Source: Clostridiales bacterium
Lineage (GTDB): Bacteria > Bacillota > Clostridia > Oscillospirales > Oscillospiraceae
Assembly (NCBI GenBank): GCA_003533405.1
Contig: DQDL01000109.1
Coordinates: 141 to 20,900, forward strand
DNA length: 20,760 nucleotides
Direction: 5' to 3'
Shown here: piece after piece, positions 6,811 to 14,700 of the stretch
Layout of the letters: every line of letters starts with the position of its first letter
How positions within the stretch are numbered: the stretch's first letter is position 1
Notes under the pieces: model-generated
The model's database searches: none
What the model saw: the letters and a program-made list of their open reading frames with translations, nothing else
Told to the model about the DNA's origin: nothing
Program-made: the position numbers and the translations under genes

Positions 6811-6839
6811 ATTATACTCTCCGTCACCCCGCCTGTCAA
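6811..6839 (-). promoter_or_regulatory. Perfect-consensus sigma-A promoter of the ylxM-ffh-rpsP-khpA unit
   Basis: On the minus strand TTGACA (6834-6839) and TATAAT (6811-6816) are separated by exactly 17 bp, matching the consensus at all twelve positions. Directly after the -10 element the leader contains the inverted repeat CTGTAAA/TTTACAG (6787-6793 and 6804-6810), which could form a small hairpin at the mRNA 5' end or be an operator. Strong constitutive expression fits genes for SRP and a ribosomal protein. Confidence 0.88.
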
Positions 6840-6850
6840 GTAAAACTTCT

Positions 6851-6896
6851 TGTCAGTTTTGCGGAATATATTTGAGTATTTGCGGCAAAACTGTCA
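6851..6896. repeat. Long-arm inverted repeat upstream of ylxM
   Basis: CAGTTTTGC (6854-6862) and GCAAAACTG (6885-6893) form perfect 9-bp arms around 22 AT-rich bases. The arms extend to 12 bp with one mismatch (6851-6862 against 6885-6896). TTTGCGG also occurs twice inside as a direct repeat. It lies between the ylxM promoter and the MITE. No gene reads into it from the left on the plus strand, so a terminator role is unlikely; an operator or remnant of another repeat is possible. Confidence 0.55.
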
Positions 6897-6898
6897 TT

Positions 6899-7174
6899 TA
6901 AGCATAAGTGGAGTATCCAAACCCGTTTTTAAGCGGATTTGAGCGCCGCAAGCTTCGTTTTGCTCAATCGCAAGGCGCCGAGCCTTCCTCATTCCCAAAG
7001 CCTTGCCTGTGACACTCCTCTCTCGCTTAAAAATCTGAAAGACCTCTGCTATAGGATTTTTGCTCTTTGTCAAGGCAGAGGAGGCGGGAATACTTTCGTA
7101 TTTCAAGGACGATAACGCAGAGAAAGAGTAAAAAGGCATGGCAGAGGCGGATTTGGATACTTCACTTATGCTTA
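6899..7174. mobile_element. MITE-like element with 21-bp terminal inverted repeats and TA flanks
   Basis: The left end (6901-6921, AGCATAAGTGGAGT... ending ATCCAAA) and the right end (7152-7172) are inverted copies with one mismatch in 21 bp. Each is bordered outside by TA (6899-6900, 7173-7174), the target duplication made by IS630/Tc1-mariner-type transposases. The 276-bp unit has no credible gene. Its interior can fold: CCTCTGC/GCAGAGG (7043-7049, 7075-7081), AAAAATC/GATTTTT (7029-7035, 7055-7061) and GCGCC/GGCGC pairs near the left end. A 48-base block (6922-6969) recurs without mismatch at 17273-17320, showing that this is a dispersed family. It needs a transposase in trans. An antisense frame across it is not a gene. 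Confidence 0.82.
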
Positions 7175-7206
7175 TGATGAAAATGTAGTTTTCGGAGGTC
7201 ATTTTA

Positions 7207-10200
7207 ATGAGTATGCAGGGTAGGTACATTGAAGATGACAGGCTCTCTGCGCTTGCCGAGCAATCGGCAAGACTCTGCCGCAAGGCCGGGCCCGTGCCGG
7301 CAAAAGCGACGGTTTCAAAGCTCCGTGCCGCCATGAATGAGATAGACGCAGCCTATGGAAAGGTCTCCGAGCGCTTCGGCACGGCGGCGAGCGTGCCCGA
7401 TGCGTGCCGGTGGCTTTTGGATAACCGCTACATCGCCGTGCGTGAAGCAAAGTGCGCTATAGCGGCGTTTTTGCGGGAAAAGTCCCTGCGAGGCTCGGAG
7501 GCCGGCGTTATCCTGCTCGATATGTGCCGCACGCTAGTTGATGCCGGTCTCGGCAAGGTGACCGAGGAGCGGTGCAGGCTTTTTTTAGACGGGTATCAGA
7601 GCGTTTCAGTTTTGCCGAGAAAGGAGCTGTACCTGTTCCCTGCGGCGCTGCGCACGGCGCTTATCGAGCGCCTTGCCGGGCTTTGCCGTGAGCTTTTATC
7701 GACGAACACCCCCGAAAAGCTGACAGACGGCTTTGCCGCCGTTTTCACCTCGCTGCGCCTTGTCGGTGGGCTTGACATGCAGTGCCTTTTGGAGTCCGTG
7801 GATATCTCGGAAAAGCTTCTGCGTTCTGATCCTGCTGGCGTTTATCCCGAGATGGACGATCTCAGCCGTGCGTATTACCGTGAGCGGCTGTCCCGCCTTG
7901 CCAAGGCAAACTCCATGGAGGAGCATTACCTTGCAAAGCATCTTATCAAGCTGTGCTCGCAGTCCGATGGCGAGACCCGCCATGTGGGGTACTACCTGTT
8001 TACAAAGCCCTTGGGCAAGGATGAAAAAGCACCCGGCGGTGCGCTGTATATAACGGCAAATGTGCTTTTGACGCTGTTTTTGACGCTTTTGTGCGGATTT
8101 TTATCGCACAGCGTCATTGCGGCGGTGCTGCTGCTTCTGCCAATATCGGAGCTTACGAAAAATCTTTTGGACTATGTAATTCTGCTTTGCGTGCCGCCAA
8201 GACGGATGCCGAGGCTGGAGCTTAGAAACGGCGTGCCGGACGCTGCCAAGACCGTGTGCGTTATCTCGGCGCTTTTGTCCGACAAGGAGGCGGGGCAAAA
8301 GCTTGCCGGACGCATCGAGGAGTTTTATCTCGCCAACCGCCGCTGCGGCAAGAACCTCATGTTCGGCATACTGGCAGACCTCCCCGAGGCTGCGTGTGCG
8401 GTAGTTGACGGTGACGCTGCGCTTATCCAAAGCGCAGCAGGTGCGGTAAACAAATTGAACGAAAAATACGGCGGCGGATTTTATCTTTTCACCCGTCCGA
8501 GGACAGAGGACTTGAGCCGCCACCGCTTCTGCGGCTTTGAGCGCAAAAGGGGCGCTGTGCTCTCCCTTGCTGCAATGCTCTGCGGCAAAAAGTCGGAACT
8601 CAGTGTCTGTGCCGGCAACGCCGAAGCGCTTGTAGGCGCAAAATACATCGTTACGCTCGACAGCGACACGAACCCCACGCCGGATTCGCTTTGCGAGCTC
8701 ATCGGTGCGATAACGCACCCTTTGAATGCACCGAAGCTCGACCGTGAAAACGGCTGTGTTGTCTCCGGCCACGGCATCATCCACCCCCGCATGAACTACG
8801 AGCTTTCCTCCGTCGGAAAGACGGATTTTTCACGCATATTCGCAGGTGTCGGCGGCACGGAGCCGTACTCGGTGCTGTGCGGCGAGCTCTACACCGACCT
8901 GTTTGACGCAGGCGGCTTTTCGGGCAAGGGCATCATCGATGCCGAGGCCTTGTATGTCTGCTCTAATGCCCACATCCCCGACGGACTCGTCCTGTCGCAC
9001 GATGCGCTGGAGGGTGCGTACCTGCGTGGCGGGTACATGAGCGACACGGAGTTTACGGACTCCTTTCCCTCAACCCCCGTTGCCTACTACCGCCGCAGCC
9101 ACCGCTGGACACGGGGCGACTGGCAGAACGCAGGCTGGATATTCAGCCGTGACAGCGCCATGACGGACATCGAGCGCTTTAAGCTCTTCGATTCGCTGCG
9201 CCGCAGTCTCGTTGCGCCCTTTAGCTTTGCGGCGATATTCTTAGGGCTGCTGCTATCCGGCCACGCACTCGTGCTTGCGGCATGGACGGCGCTGCTCGCA
9301 TTGGGTGCAAGGCTTCTCATTGCGCTCACGGAGTTCGGAACCAGCCGCAGCTCCGACAGCCATGTCAAATATCACAGCAGGCTGTTCAAGGGCGTTTCGG
9401 CGGCGCTTATTCAAACGGTGCTGCGGCTTTGGTTTCTGCCGTATGAAGCGTGGATATGCCTAAGTGCCGCAATAGTCTCGCTCTGGCGCATGGGCGTAAG
9501 CCGCAAGAATCTGCTTGAATGGGAGACCGCCGCTCAGAGTGAGCGCAAAAAAAGCAGTATTGGTGCGTATTACCTCAATATGTGGGCAGCACCCGTGGCG
9601 GGTCTTGCGCTCGTCATTTTCTCGACCGGTATTTTTGCAAAAACGATCGGGCTTTTGTGGATAGTCGCACCCTTGGCGGCGCTTGCGCTGACGCTTCCGG
9701 CAAAGCCCGTGAGGGAGCTTCCGGCGGACAAAAAGGAGTATCTTTTGGAGTGTGCCGAGAGTATTTGGGCGTATTTTGACAGGTTCTGCACCGCCGAGGA
9801 CAACTTCCTGCCGCCGGATAATTATCAGGAGCAGCCGCCGGTGGGGCTTGCACACCGCACCTCGCCGACGAACATCGGCCTTGCGCTCGTGTCGGCTCTG
9901 TGCGCCGTTGATCTCGGCATCGACAAGACAGGCCGGGCATTTGAGCTTATCGAAAAAATGCTCACGACGCTTGAGAAAATGCCGAAATTTTCGGGGCATC
10001 TGAGCAACTGGTACGACACGAGGACGCTGCGCTGTTTGGAGCCGAAGTATATCTCCACCGTCGACAGCGGCAACCTCTATGCCTGTCTGCTGACGCTCAA
10101 AAACGGGCTTATGGCGTATAACCGCACGGAGCTTGCCGAGCGTGTGCAAAAGCTCATGCAGCCGATGGATTTCTCCGTGCTGTTTGACCAAAACCGCAAG

Positions 10201-13200
10201 CTTTTTTATATCGGTCTCGACCTTGAAAAGGCCGCACCGTCGGAGAGCTACTACGACCTTATGGCAAGCGAAGCTCGGCTCACGAGCTATCTTGCCGTTG
10301 CCAAGGCCGATGTCCCGAGAACGCACTGGCGCAGGCTGTCACGAGCCATGCGCTCGTACGCCGGGTATCAGGGCATGGCGAGCTGGACGGGTACGATGTT
10401 CGAGTACCTCATGCCGGAACTGTTTTTGCCGCTGGTGAGGGACAGTCTCATGTATGAAACGACAAAATATTGCATGTTCGTGCAGAAGCACCGACAGACC
10501 CACTCCAAGCTCTGGGGCATTTCAGAAAGTGCATTTTTCTCGCTTGACCCGGCGCTAAACTACCGATACAAGGCGCACGGCTGCGCCCATCTTGCGCTCA
10601 AGCGTTGGCAGGACAGGGAGCTTGTCATTTCGCCGTATTCGAGCTTTCTTGCGCTGAACATCGAGCCGTTTGCGGCGCTATCCAACCTACGCCGTCTGGA
10701 CGATGCGGGCGCAAAGGGGCGCTTCGGCTTTATTGAGGCGATAGACTTTACTCCGTCACGCTGCCGCAGTGCCGACGGTGAGCCAGTGCGCTGCTATATG
10801 GCGCACCATTTGGGCATGAGCATGCTCTCTATTGCAAACTGTCTGCTTGACGGTATTGCTACACGACGGTTTATGGCAGACCCGCAGATGCACGCATACC
10901 GCTGTCTTTTAGAGGAGAAGCTGCCGGTCAATGCGCCGGTTTTGAAGCTCGGCGAGGCGGGCTTTGAAAAGCCGCAGCGACTCACCGCTCAGCAGTGGGC
11001 AAAGCGAGGCGAGGATATCGACTTTGAAAACCCGAACTGTGCGGTCATTTCAAATGGCGTTTATAATGTTATGTTAACCGAGAGTGGCACAGTCTCCGCC
11101 ACCTGCGGCGACATGCTCGTGTACAAGCCGCCGTTTCGGCAGTTAGGCGAGGGGCATGGACTTGAGATAAGGCTCGATGTCGGCGAGCTCAGCTATTCAC
11201 TGCTGCCCGAGCCGAACAACGCAGGCTTCATTTGGGAGTTAGGTGAAATTGCGTGCAGCTGGTCGCACATGACTGACGATTTTGCGCTTAAAACGAGTGC
11301 CGCCACGGCGGGCGGCGAAAACGGTGAGCTGCGCTTTGCCGAGATAAGCGCAAAGCGTGATATCGACGGCGCAAGGCTCAGCTTTTCCTTTGAGCCGGTG
11401 CTGGCAGATTATAATGATTATGTCAACCACCCTGCGTATTGGAGGCTGGGCTTGGATGCCCACTTGGATGGCAACTGCCTGATGCTCCATCGCTTACCGA
11501 GAGGCAGGCAGCCCGAGGTTTGGCTGTGCCTTGCGTCCGACCGAAAAATGAGCTTCAAGGCCGACAGAAGCGGCGGCACGGGGCATTTGTCGGCACCGTT
11601 TGTTACCGCCACGACTGAGGTCTCGCTGAAGGCAGGAGAGCGGGTGGAAGTGCGCTTTGCCATGTGCGTAGGTATGACCCCAGATGATGCATACGCCGGT
11701 GCGCAGCATATGCTGGCGATAGGCCCCGCCGAGTTCGGCGCAATGGTCCCGGCCTGTGCATCGATTACGGGGATGGATGCCCGTGAGGTCGATGCGGCGA
11801 TGAGCATGATAAAGTCGCTGTGGTTTACAAACGCCGAAAATTCCTTTATTTCCAAGCAAAAATTGTGGCAATACGGTGTGTCGGGCGACATGCCGATCAT
11901 CGTTTGCCCAAGTGCTGAGGTCAGCCGTGAAGCGGCGGAAAGTCTTACAAAACAGTTTTGCCTGCTGCGTTCTTGCGGCATTTATTGCGACCTTGTTTTT
12001 TTGACCGACGAGGGCGGCGAGTACCGTCGTCCGATATACGGCTGTGTGCGGGATATTCTCGCATCCCATGGACTTGAGGCGCTCATGGGTACGCACGGCG
12101 GCATACGCATTTTGCCCGTCTCGGCCGAGGGGGATATGCTTGCCTGTGCAAGCGTCATTATCGGCGCCGACACTTCCGAAAGGCGGGCAGGTATAAAATA
12201 TCTGTTGCCGCATAGCGAGTCGGGGAGGCTTGACTGTATACCCAAATTCGGGTACGAAGATGATAACAGCTTTTACTTTTATGTAAACCGTTCATTGCCG
12301 CCCAAGGTTTGGTCGAATATGCTGACAAACGGCTCATTCGGATTTTATGCCGCCGACTGCGGGTTGGGCAATATGTGGTATAAAAATGCTCGTGAAATGC
12401 GCATTGACCGCTGGGTGAATGACCCCTATGCGGTTGTAGGTCCCGAGACGCTCGAGTATATCACCGACAGCGGCAGGTACAGCATTTTCGCCGCCTCGGA
12501 CGGCATTCCCTGCCGTGTTCGCTACGGCTTCGGCTACGCCGTTTGGGAAAAAAGCTTCGGCTCAACGGGCATTCGCTGCACGGCATTTGTGCCTTCGGGC
12601 GTGGATGCAAGAGTTTTCATCATCGAGGTCTGCGGCACGGTAACAGGGCAAATTGCGTGGAAAACCGAGCTTCAGCTTGCCGATAATGAGGACGATTACC
12701 TCGCCGTTTCTGTAGATTATGTTAACTCGATGTTCACCGCACAAAGCAGCCGATTTGCCCTGCCGGAGACGAAGTTCAAGGCGCTTTGCTCTGCATCGAT
12801 ACTCGGCTGGACATGTGATTTATTCTCGTTCCTGCGTGGCGAATACGACGGCAAGACGGAGGCACTTTCCGCTCCCGTTTTCGCCGCAAAATTCAACTGT
12901 CAGCCCGTGAGCGTCATTGTCTGCGGCGTTTGCGATGACGAGAAGATGATTGAATTATGTAAACCTGAAACGGCGCTTTCCGAGCTTGAAAATACCAAGA
13001 CGGAGTGGCAAAAGCAAGTGCTTAAGCTCGGTTTTGGCGGCGATGTTCCGTTTAAGCATTATGTAAACGGATGGGCGGTATATCAAACGCTTGCATGCCG
13101 CCTGATGGGCAGGTGCTCGGTGTACCAAAGCGGCGGAGCGATAGGCTTCCGTGATCAGCTTCAGGATGCGGTAAACCTGCTGCTCATCTCCCCCACCCCC

Positions 13201-14427
13201 GCAAGACGGCAAATTCTCGACTGCTGTGCGCACCAGTACCTTGAGGGCGATGTCATGCACTGGTGGCACGCCATGCCCGACGGCGACAAGGGCGTGCGCA
13301 CACGCTGCTCGGACGATATGCTCTGGCTCGTGTGGGCGCTTTGCGAATATGTCGAGAAAACCGGCGATACGGATATATGCTCCGAGGTCGTGCATTATGT
13401 TAACTCAGGTCCACTTGAAGGCAGCGAAACCGACCGATATGAAATGCCGCAGAGATCTTCCGTCTCGACAAGCGTTCTCGACCATGCAAAGGCGGCGGTC
13501 GACTGCTGCGCAAACAGTGGTGTCGGAATGCATGGGCTGCTTTTGTTCGGTAGCGGTGACTGGAACGATGGCATGAGCAATGTTAACGGCGAAAGCGTTT
13601 GGTTGAGCTGGTTTTTCGCCCACACGGTGAGGCGCTTTGCCGATCTGTTAGTTATGTTATGTAAACAAGACTCTGACCGCTACCGAGCGCTTGCAGCGAG
13701 CTGCGGGGCTGCCGCCGACAGGGCGTGGGATGGGAGCTGGTACCTGCGTGGCTACTGGCCGGACGGCGAGCCGATAGGCTCGAAAAACGACGGGTGCTGC
13801 CGCATTGATTCCATCGTGCAAAGCTGGGCCGCCATGTGCACGGACGCCTCGAACAGTCGCATCGACATGGCGCTGGACAGCGCCGTTTCCGAGCTCTACG
13901 ACCGTGAAAACAAGCTGGTCAAGCTCTTTGACCCGCCGTTTTACGGCTGTGAGCGTGACCCGGGGTATATCCAAAGCTACGGCCCGGGGTTCAGGGAAAA
14001 CGGCGGGCAGTACACCCATGCCGCCGTCTGGCTTGCGATGGCGTGCCTGCGCCGCGGCAGGTCACGGGACGGCTATGCCATTTTGTGCGACCTTATACCC
14101 GAGACGCACGACCTAAAGCGCTATATGGCAGAGCCCTTTGTGCTCCCTGCCGATATCTACACCTGCCACGAGCACATGGGTGAAGCCGGCTGGACATGGT
14201 ACACCGGCTCATCGGGTTGGTATTTTCGTGTCGTGTGTGAGGAGCTTTTGGGGCTCAAGCTCTGGTCGGGTGCGCTGTATATCCGTCCCGCTCTGCCGGA
14301 CGATTTCCCCGAATGCCGCATAAAATGGACAAGCGGCAGCGGCAAAACGCACGATATCGTCATTTCACCTGAGCAGGTGCTGCTCGACGGCGAAAAATAC
14401 GACGGAAAAGGTATACCATATAACTAA
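7207..14427 (+). CDS. Giant membrane glucan synthase, GT84-GH189-GH94 (cyclic beta-1,2-glucan synthase type)
   Basis: Enzymes of this architecture polymerise glucose from UDP-glucose into beta-1,2-glucan, trim it and cyclise it. The order seen is: N-terminal helical region (1-270); two TM segments (about 282-328); a GT84 catalytic region with the DxD motif TLDSDT (D485, D487) and RSHRW (630-634); further TM segments (about 668-710, 742-765, 790-838); a GH189-like cyclisation domain (about 845-1280) with RTSPTNIG, WGISES (1103-1108) and AHHLGMS (1199-1205); a beta-sandwich linker (1280-1690); and a GH94 phosphorylase-like module (1690-2406) with GSGDWNDGM (2115-2123), ENGGQYTH (2264-2271) and TGSSGW (2333-2338). 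Proteobacterial synthases are about 2800 residues, so 2406 is short, mainly at the N-terminus. GGAGG lies eight bases before the ATG. It stands alone, with no exporter or modification gene beside it. Confidence 0.88.
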   Translation: MSMQGRYIEDDRLSALAEQSARLCRKAGPVPAKATVSKLRAAMNEIDAAYGKVSERFGTAASVPDACRWLLDNRYIAVREAKCAIAAFLREKSLRGSEAGVILLDMCRTLVDAGLGKVTEERCRLFLDGYQSVSVLPRKELYLFPAALRTALIERLAGLCRELLSTNTPEKLTDGFAAVFTSLRLVGGLDMQCLLESVDISEKLLRSDPAGVYPEMDDLSRAYYRERLSRLAKANSMEEHYLAKHLIKLCSQSDGETRHVGYYLFTKPLGKDEKAPGGALYITANVLLTLFLTLLCGFLSHSVIAAVLLLLPISELTKNLLDYVILLCVPPRRMPRLELRNGVPDAAKTVCVISALLSDKEAGQKLAGRIEEFYLANRRCGKNLMFGILADLPEAACAVVDGDAALIQSAAGAVNKLNEKYGGGFYLFTRPRTEDLSRHRFCGFERKRGAVLSLAAMLCGKKSELSVCAGNAEALVGAKYIVTLDSDTNPTPDSLCELIGAITHPLNAPKLDRENGCVVSGHGIIHPRMNYELSSVGKTDFSRIFAGVGGTEPYSVLCGELYTDLFDAGGFSGKGIIDAEALYVCSNAHIPDGLVLSHDALEGAYLRGGYMSDTEFTDSFPSTPVAYYRRSHRWTRGDWQNAGWIFSRDSAMTDIERFKLFDSLRRSLVAPFSFAAIFLGLLLSGHALVLAAWTALLALGARLLIALTEFGTSRSSDSHVKYHSRLFKGVSAALIQTVLRLWFLPYEAWICLSAAIVSLWRMGVSRKNLLEWETAAQSERKKSSIGAYYLNMWAAPVAGLALVIFSTGIFAKTIGLLWIVAPLAALALTLPAKPVRELPADKKEYLLECAESIWAYFDRFCTAEDNFLPPDNYQEQPPVGLAHRTSPTNIGLALVSALCAVDLGIDKTGRAFELIEKMLTTLEKMPKFSGHLSNWYDTRTLRCLEPKYISTVDSGNLYACLLTLKNGLMAYNRTELAERVQKLMQPMDFSVLFDQNRKLFYIGLDLEKAAPSESYYDLMASEARLTSYLAVAKADVPRTHWRRLSRAMRSYAGYQGMASWTGTMFEYLMPELFLPLVRDSLMYETTKYCMFVQKHRQTHSKLWGISESAFFSLDPALNYRYKAHGCAHLALKRWQDRELVISPYSSFLALNIEPFAALSNLRRLDDAGAKGRFGFIEAIDFTPSRCRSADGEPVRCYMAHHLGMSMLSIANCLLDGIATRRFMADPQMHAYRCLLEEKLPVNAPVLKLGEAGFEKPQRLTAQQWAKRGEDIDFENPNCAVISNGVYNVMLTESGTVSATCGDMLVYKPPFRQLGEGHGLEIRLDVGELSYSLLPEPNNAGFIWELGEIACSWSHMTDDFALKTSAATAGGENGELRFAEISAKRDIDGARLSFSFEPVLADYNDYVNHPAYWRLGLDAHLDGNCLMLHRLPRGRQPEVWLCLASDRKMSFKADRSGGTGHLSAPFVTATTEVSLKAGERVEVRFAMCVGMTPDDAYAGAQHMLAIGPAEFGAMVPACASITGMDAREVDAAMSMIKSLWFTNAENSFISKQKLWQYGVSGDMPIIVCPSAEVSREAAESLTKQFCLLRSCGIYCDLVFLTDEGGEYRRPIYGCVRDILASHGLEALMGTHGGIRILPVSAEGDMLACASVIIGADTSERRAGIKYLLPHSESGRLDCIPKFGYEDDNSFYFYVNRSLPPKVWSNMLTNGSFGFYAADCGLGNMWYKNAREMRIDRWVNDPYAVVGPETLEYITDSGRYSIFAASDGIPCRVRYGFGYAVWEKSFGSTGIRCTAFVPSGVDARVFIIEVCGTVTGQIAWKTELQLADNEDDYLAVSVDYVNSMFTAQSSRFALPETKFKALCSASILGWTCDLFSFLRGEYDGKTEALSAPVFAAKFNCQPVSVIVCGVCDDEKMIELCKPETALSELENTKTEWQKQVLKLGFGGDVPFKHYVNGWAVYQTLACRLMGRCSVYQSGGAIGFRDQLQDAVNLLLISPTPARRQILDCCAHQYLEGDVMHWWHAMPDGDKGVRTRCSDDMLWLVWALCEYVEKTGDTDICSEVVHYVNSGPLEGSETDRYEMPQRSSVSTSVLDHAKAAVDCCANSGVGMHGLLLFGSGDWNDGMSNVNGESVWLSWFFAHTVRRFADLLVMLCKQDSDRYRALAASCGAAADRAWDGSWYLRGYWPDGEPIGSKNDGCCRIDSIVQSWAAMCTDASNSRIDMALDSAVSELYDRENKLVKLFDPPFYGCERDPGYIQSYGPGFRENGGQYTHAAVWLAMACLRRGRSRDGYAILCDLIPETHDLKRYMAEPFVLPADIYTCHEHMGEAGWTWYTGSSGWYFRVVCEELLGLKLWSGALYIRPALPDDFPECRIKWTSGSGKTHDIVISPEQVLLDGEKYDGKGIPYN

Positions 14428-14448
14428 AAAGTGTGTTATAATACTTTC

Positions 14449-14484
14449 AGTGTGTCAAAAAAGTCCATGACTTTTTTGCACACT
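14449..14484. terminator. Long hairpin after the glucan synthase gene, possible terminator
   Basis: AGTGTG-T-CAAAAAAGTC (14449-14465) pairs with GACTTTTTTG-CACACT (14469-14484) around a CAT loop: 16 pairs with one bulged T, 22 bp after the stop codon. No T tract follows, so it is not a textbook intrinsic terminator, but the T6 run in the right arm could allow pausing. The perfect arms suggest function or a mobile repeat. Confidence 0.5.
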
Positions 14485-14497
14485 TAAAACACGCCAC

Positions 14498-14567
14498 ATT
14501 TTTCGTGAAGATTTGCTTCACAAAAAATCTCGCTTTGCTCGTCAAAAAGCCTTATCAGGCATTTTTG
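14498..14567. repeat. Two further hairpins in the gene-free stretch 14428-14700
   Basis: GTGAAG (14505-14510) and CTTCAC (14516-14521) form a stem extended by ATTTTT/AAAAAT after a one-base bulge. CAAAAAGCCT (14543-14552) pairs with AGGC-A-TTTTTG (14557-14567), a terminator-like hairpin ending in five T's. Beyond it, 14568-14700 contains isolated promoter-like words (TATAAT 14573-14578, TTGACA 14664-14669) that do not pair into a proper promoter, and no gene. The yfmF ribosome binding site AGGAGG lies at the right end. Confidence 0.5.
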
Positions 14568-14700
14568 ATGGCTATAATCAAACTTGAGGCGGGATCTTGT
14601 CCCCCTCACACTCCCCCTGCTGCGTATTGGATTTTACCCATTGCGTCTATTTTTCTTAGTTCTTTGACAGAATCAAACACACCGTGAAGGAGGCTTTCGG

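Noticed and set aside
6894..7334. 146-codon minus-strand open frame spanning the MITE and the start of the giant gene
   Set aside because: It lies over the non-coding repeat and antisense to the start of a clear gene; its composition is low-complexity Ser/Ala and it has no ribosome binding site.
8101..8784. 227-codon minus-strand open frame inside the GT84 region
   Set aside because: It is antisense to the GT84 domain including the DxD motif and resembles no known protein.
9460..10326. 288-codon minus-strand open frame inside the glucan synthase gene
   Set aside because: It is antisense to a strongly conserved enzyme region (TM segments and GH189 domain), is rich in Arg/His/Cys as expected for a shadow frame, and has no ribosome binding site.
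7207..14427. Simple cellobiose/oligoglucan phosphorylase (GH94 only)
   Set aside because: The N-terminal half has membrane segments, a DxD motif and RxxRW, which point to a GT84 synthase; GH94 is only the C-terminal module.
14573..14578. TATAAT as part of a promoter in the spacer before yfmF
   Set aside because: No -35-like hexamer at 16-18 bp and no extended -10 TGn directly upstream.
14664..14692. TTGACA at 14664-14669 as a yfmF promoter
   Set aside because: The position of the -10 element 17 bp downstream is occupied by the AGGAGG ribosome binding site; no TATAAT-like word is present.
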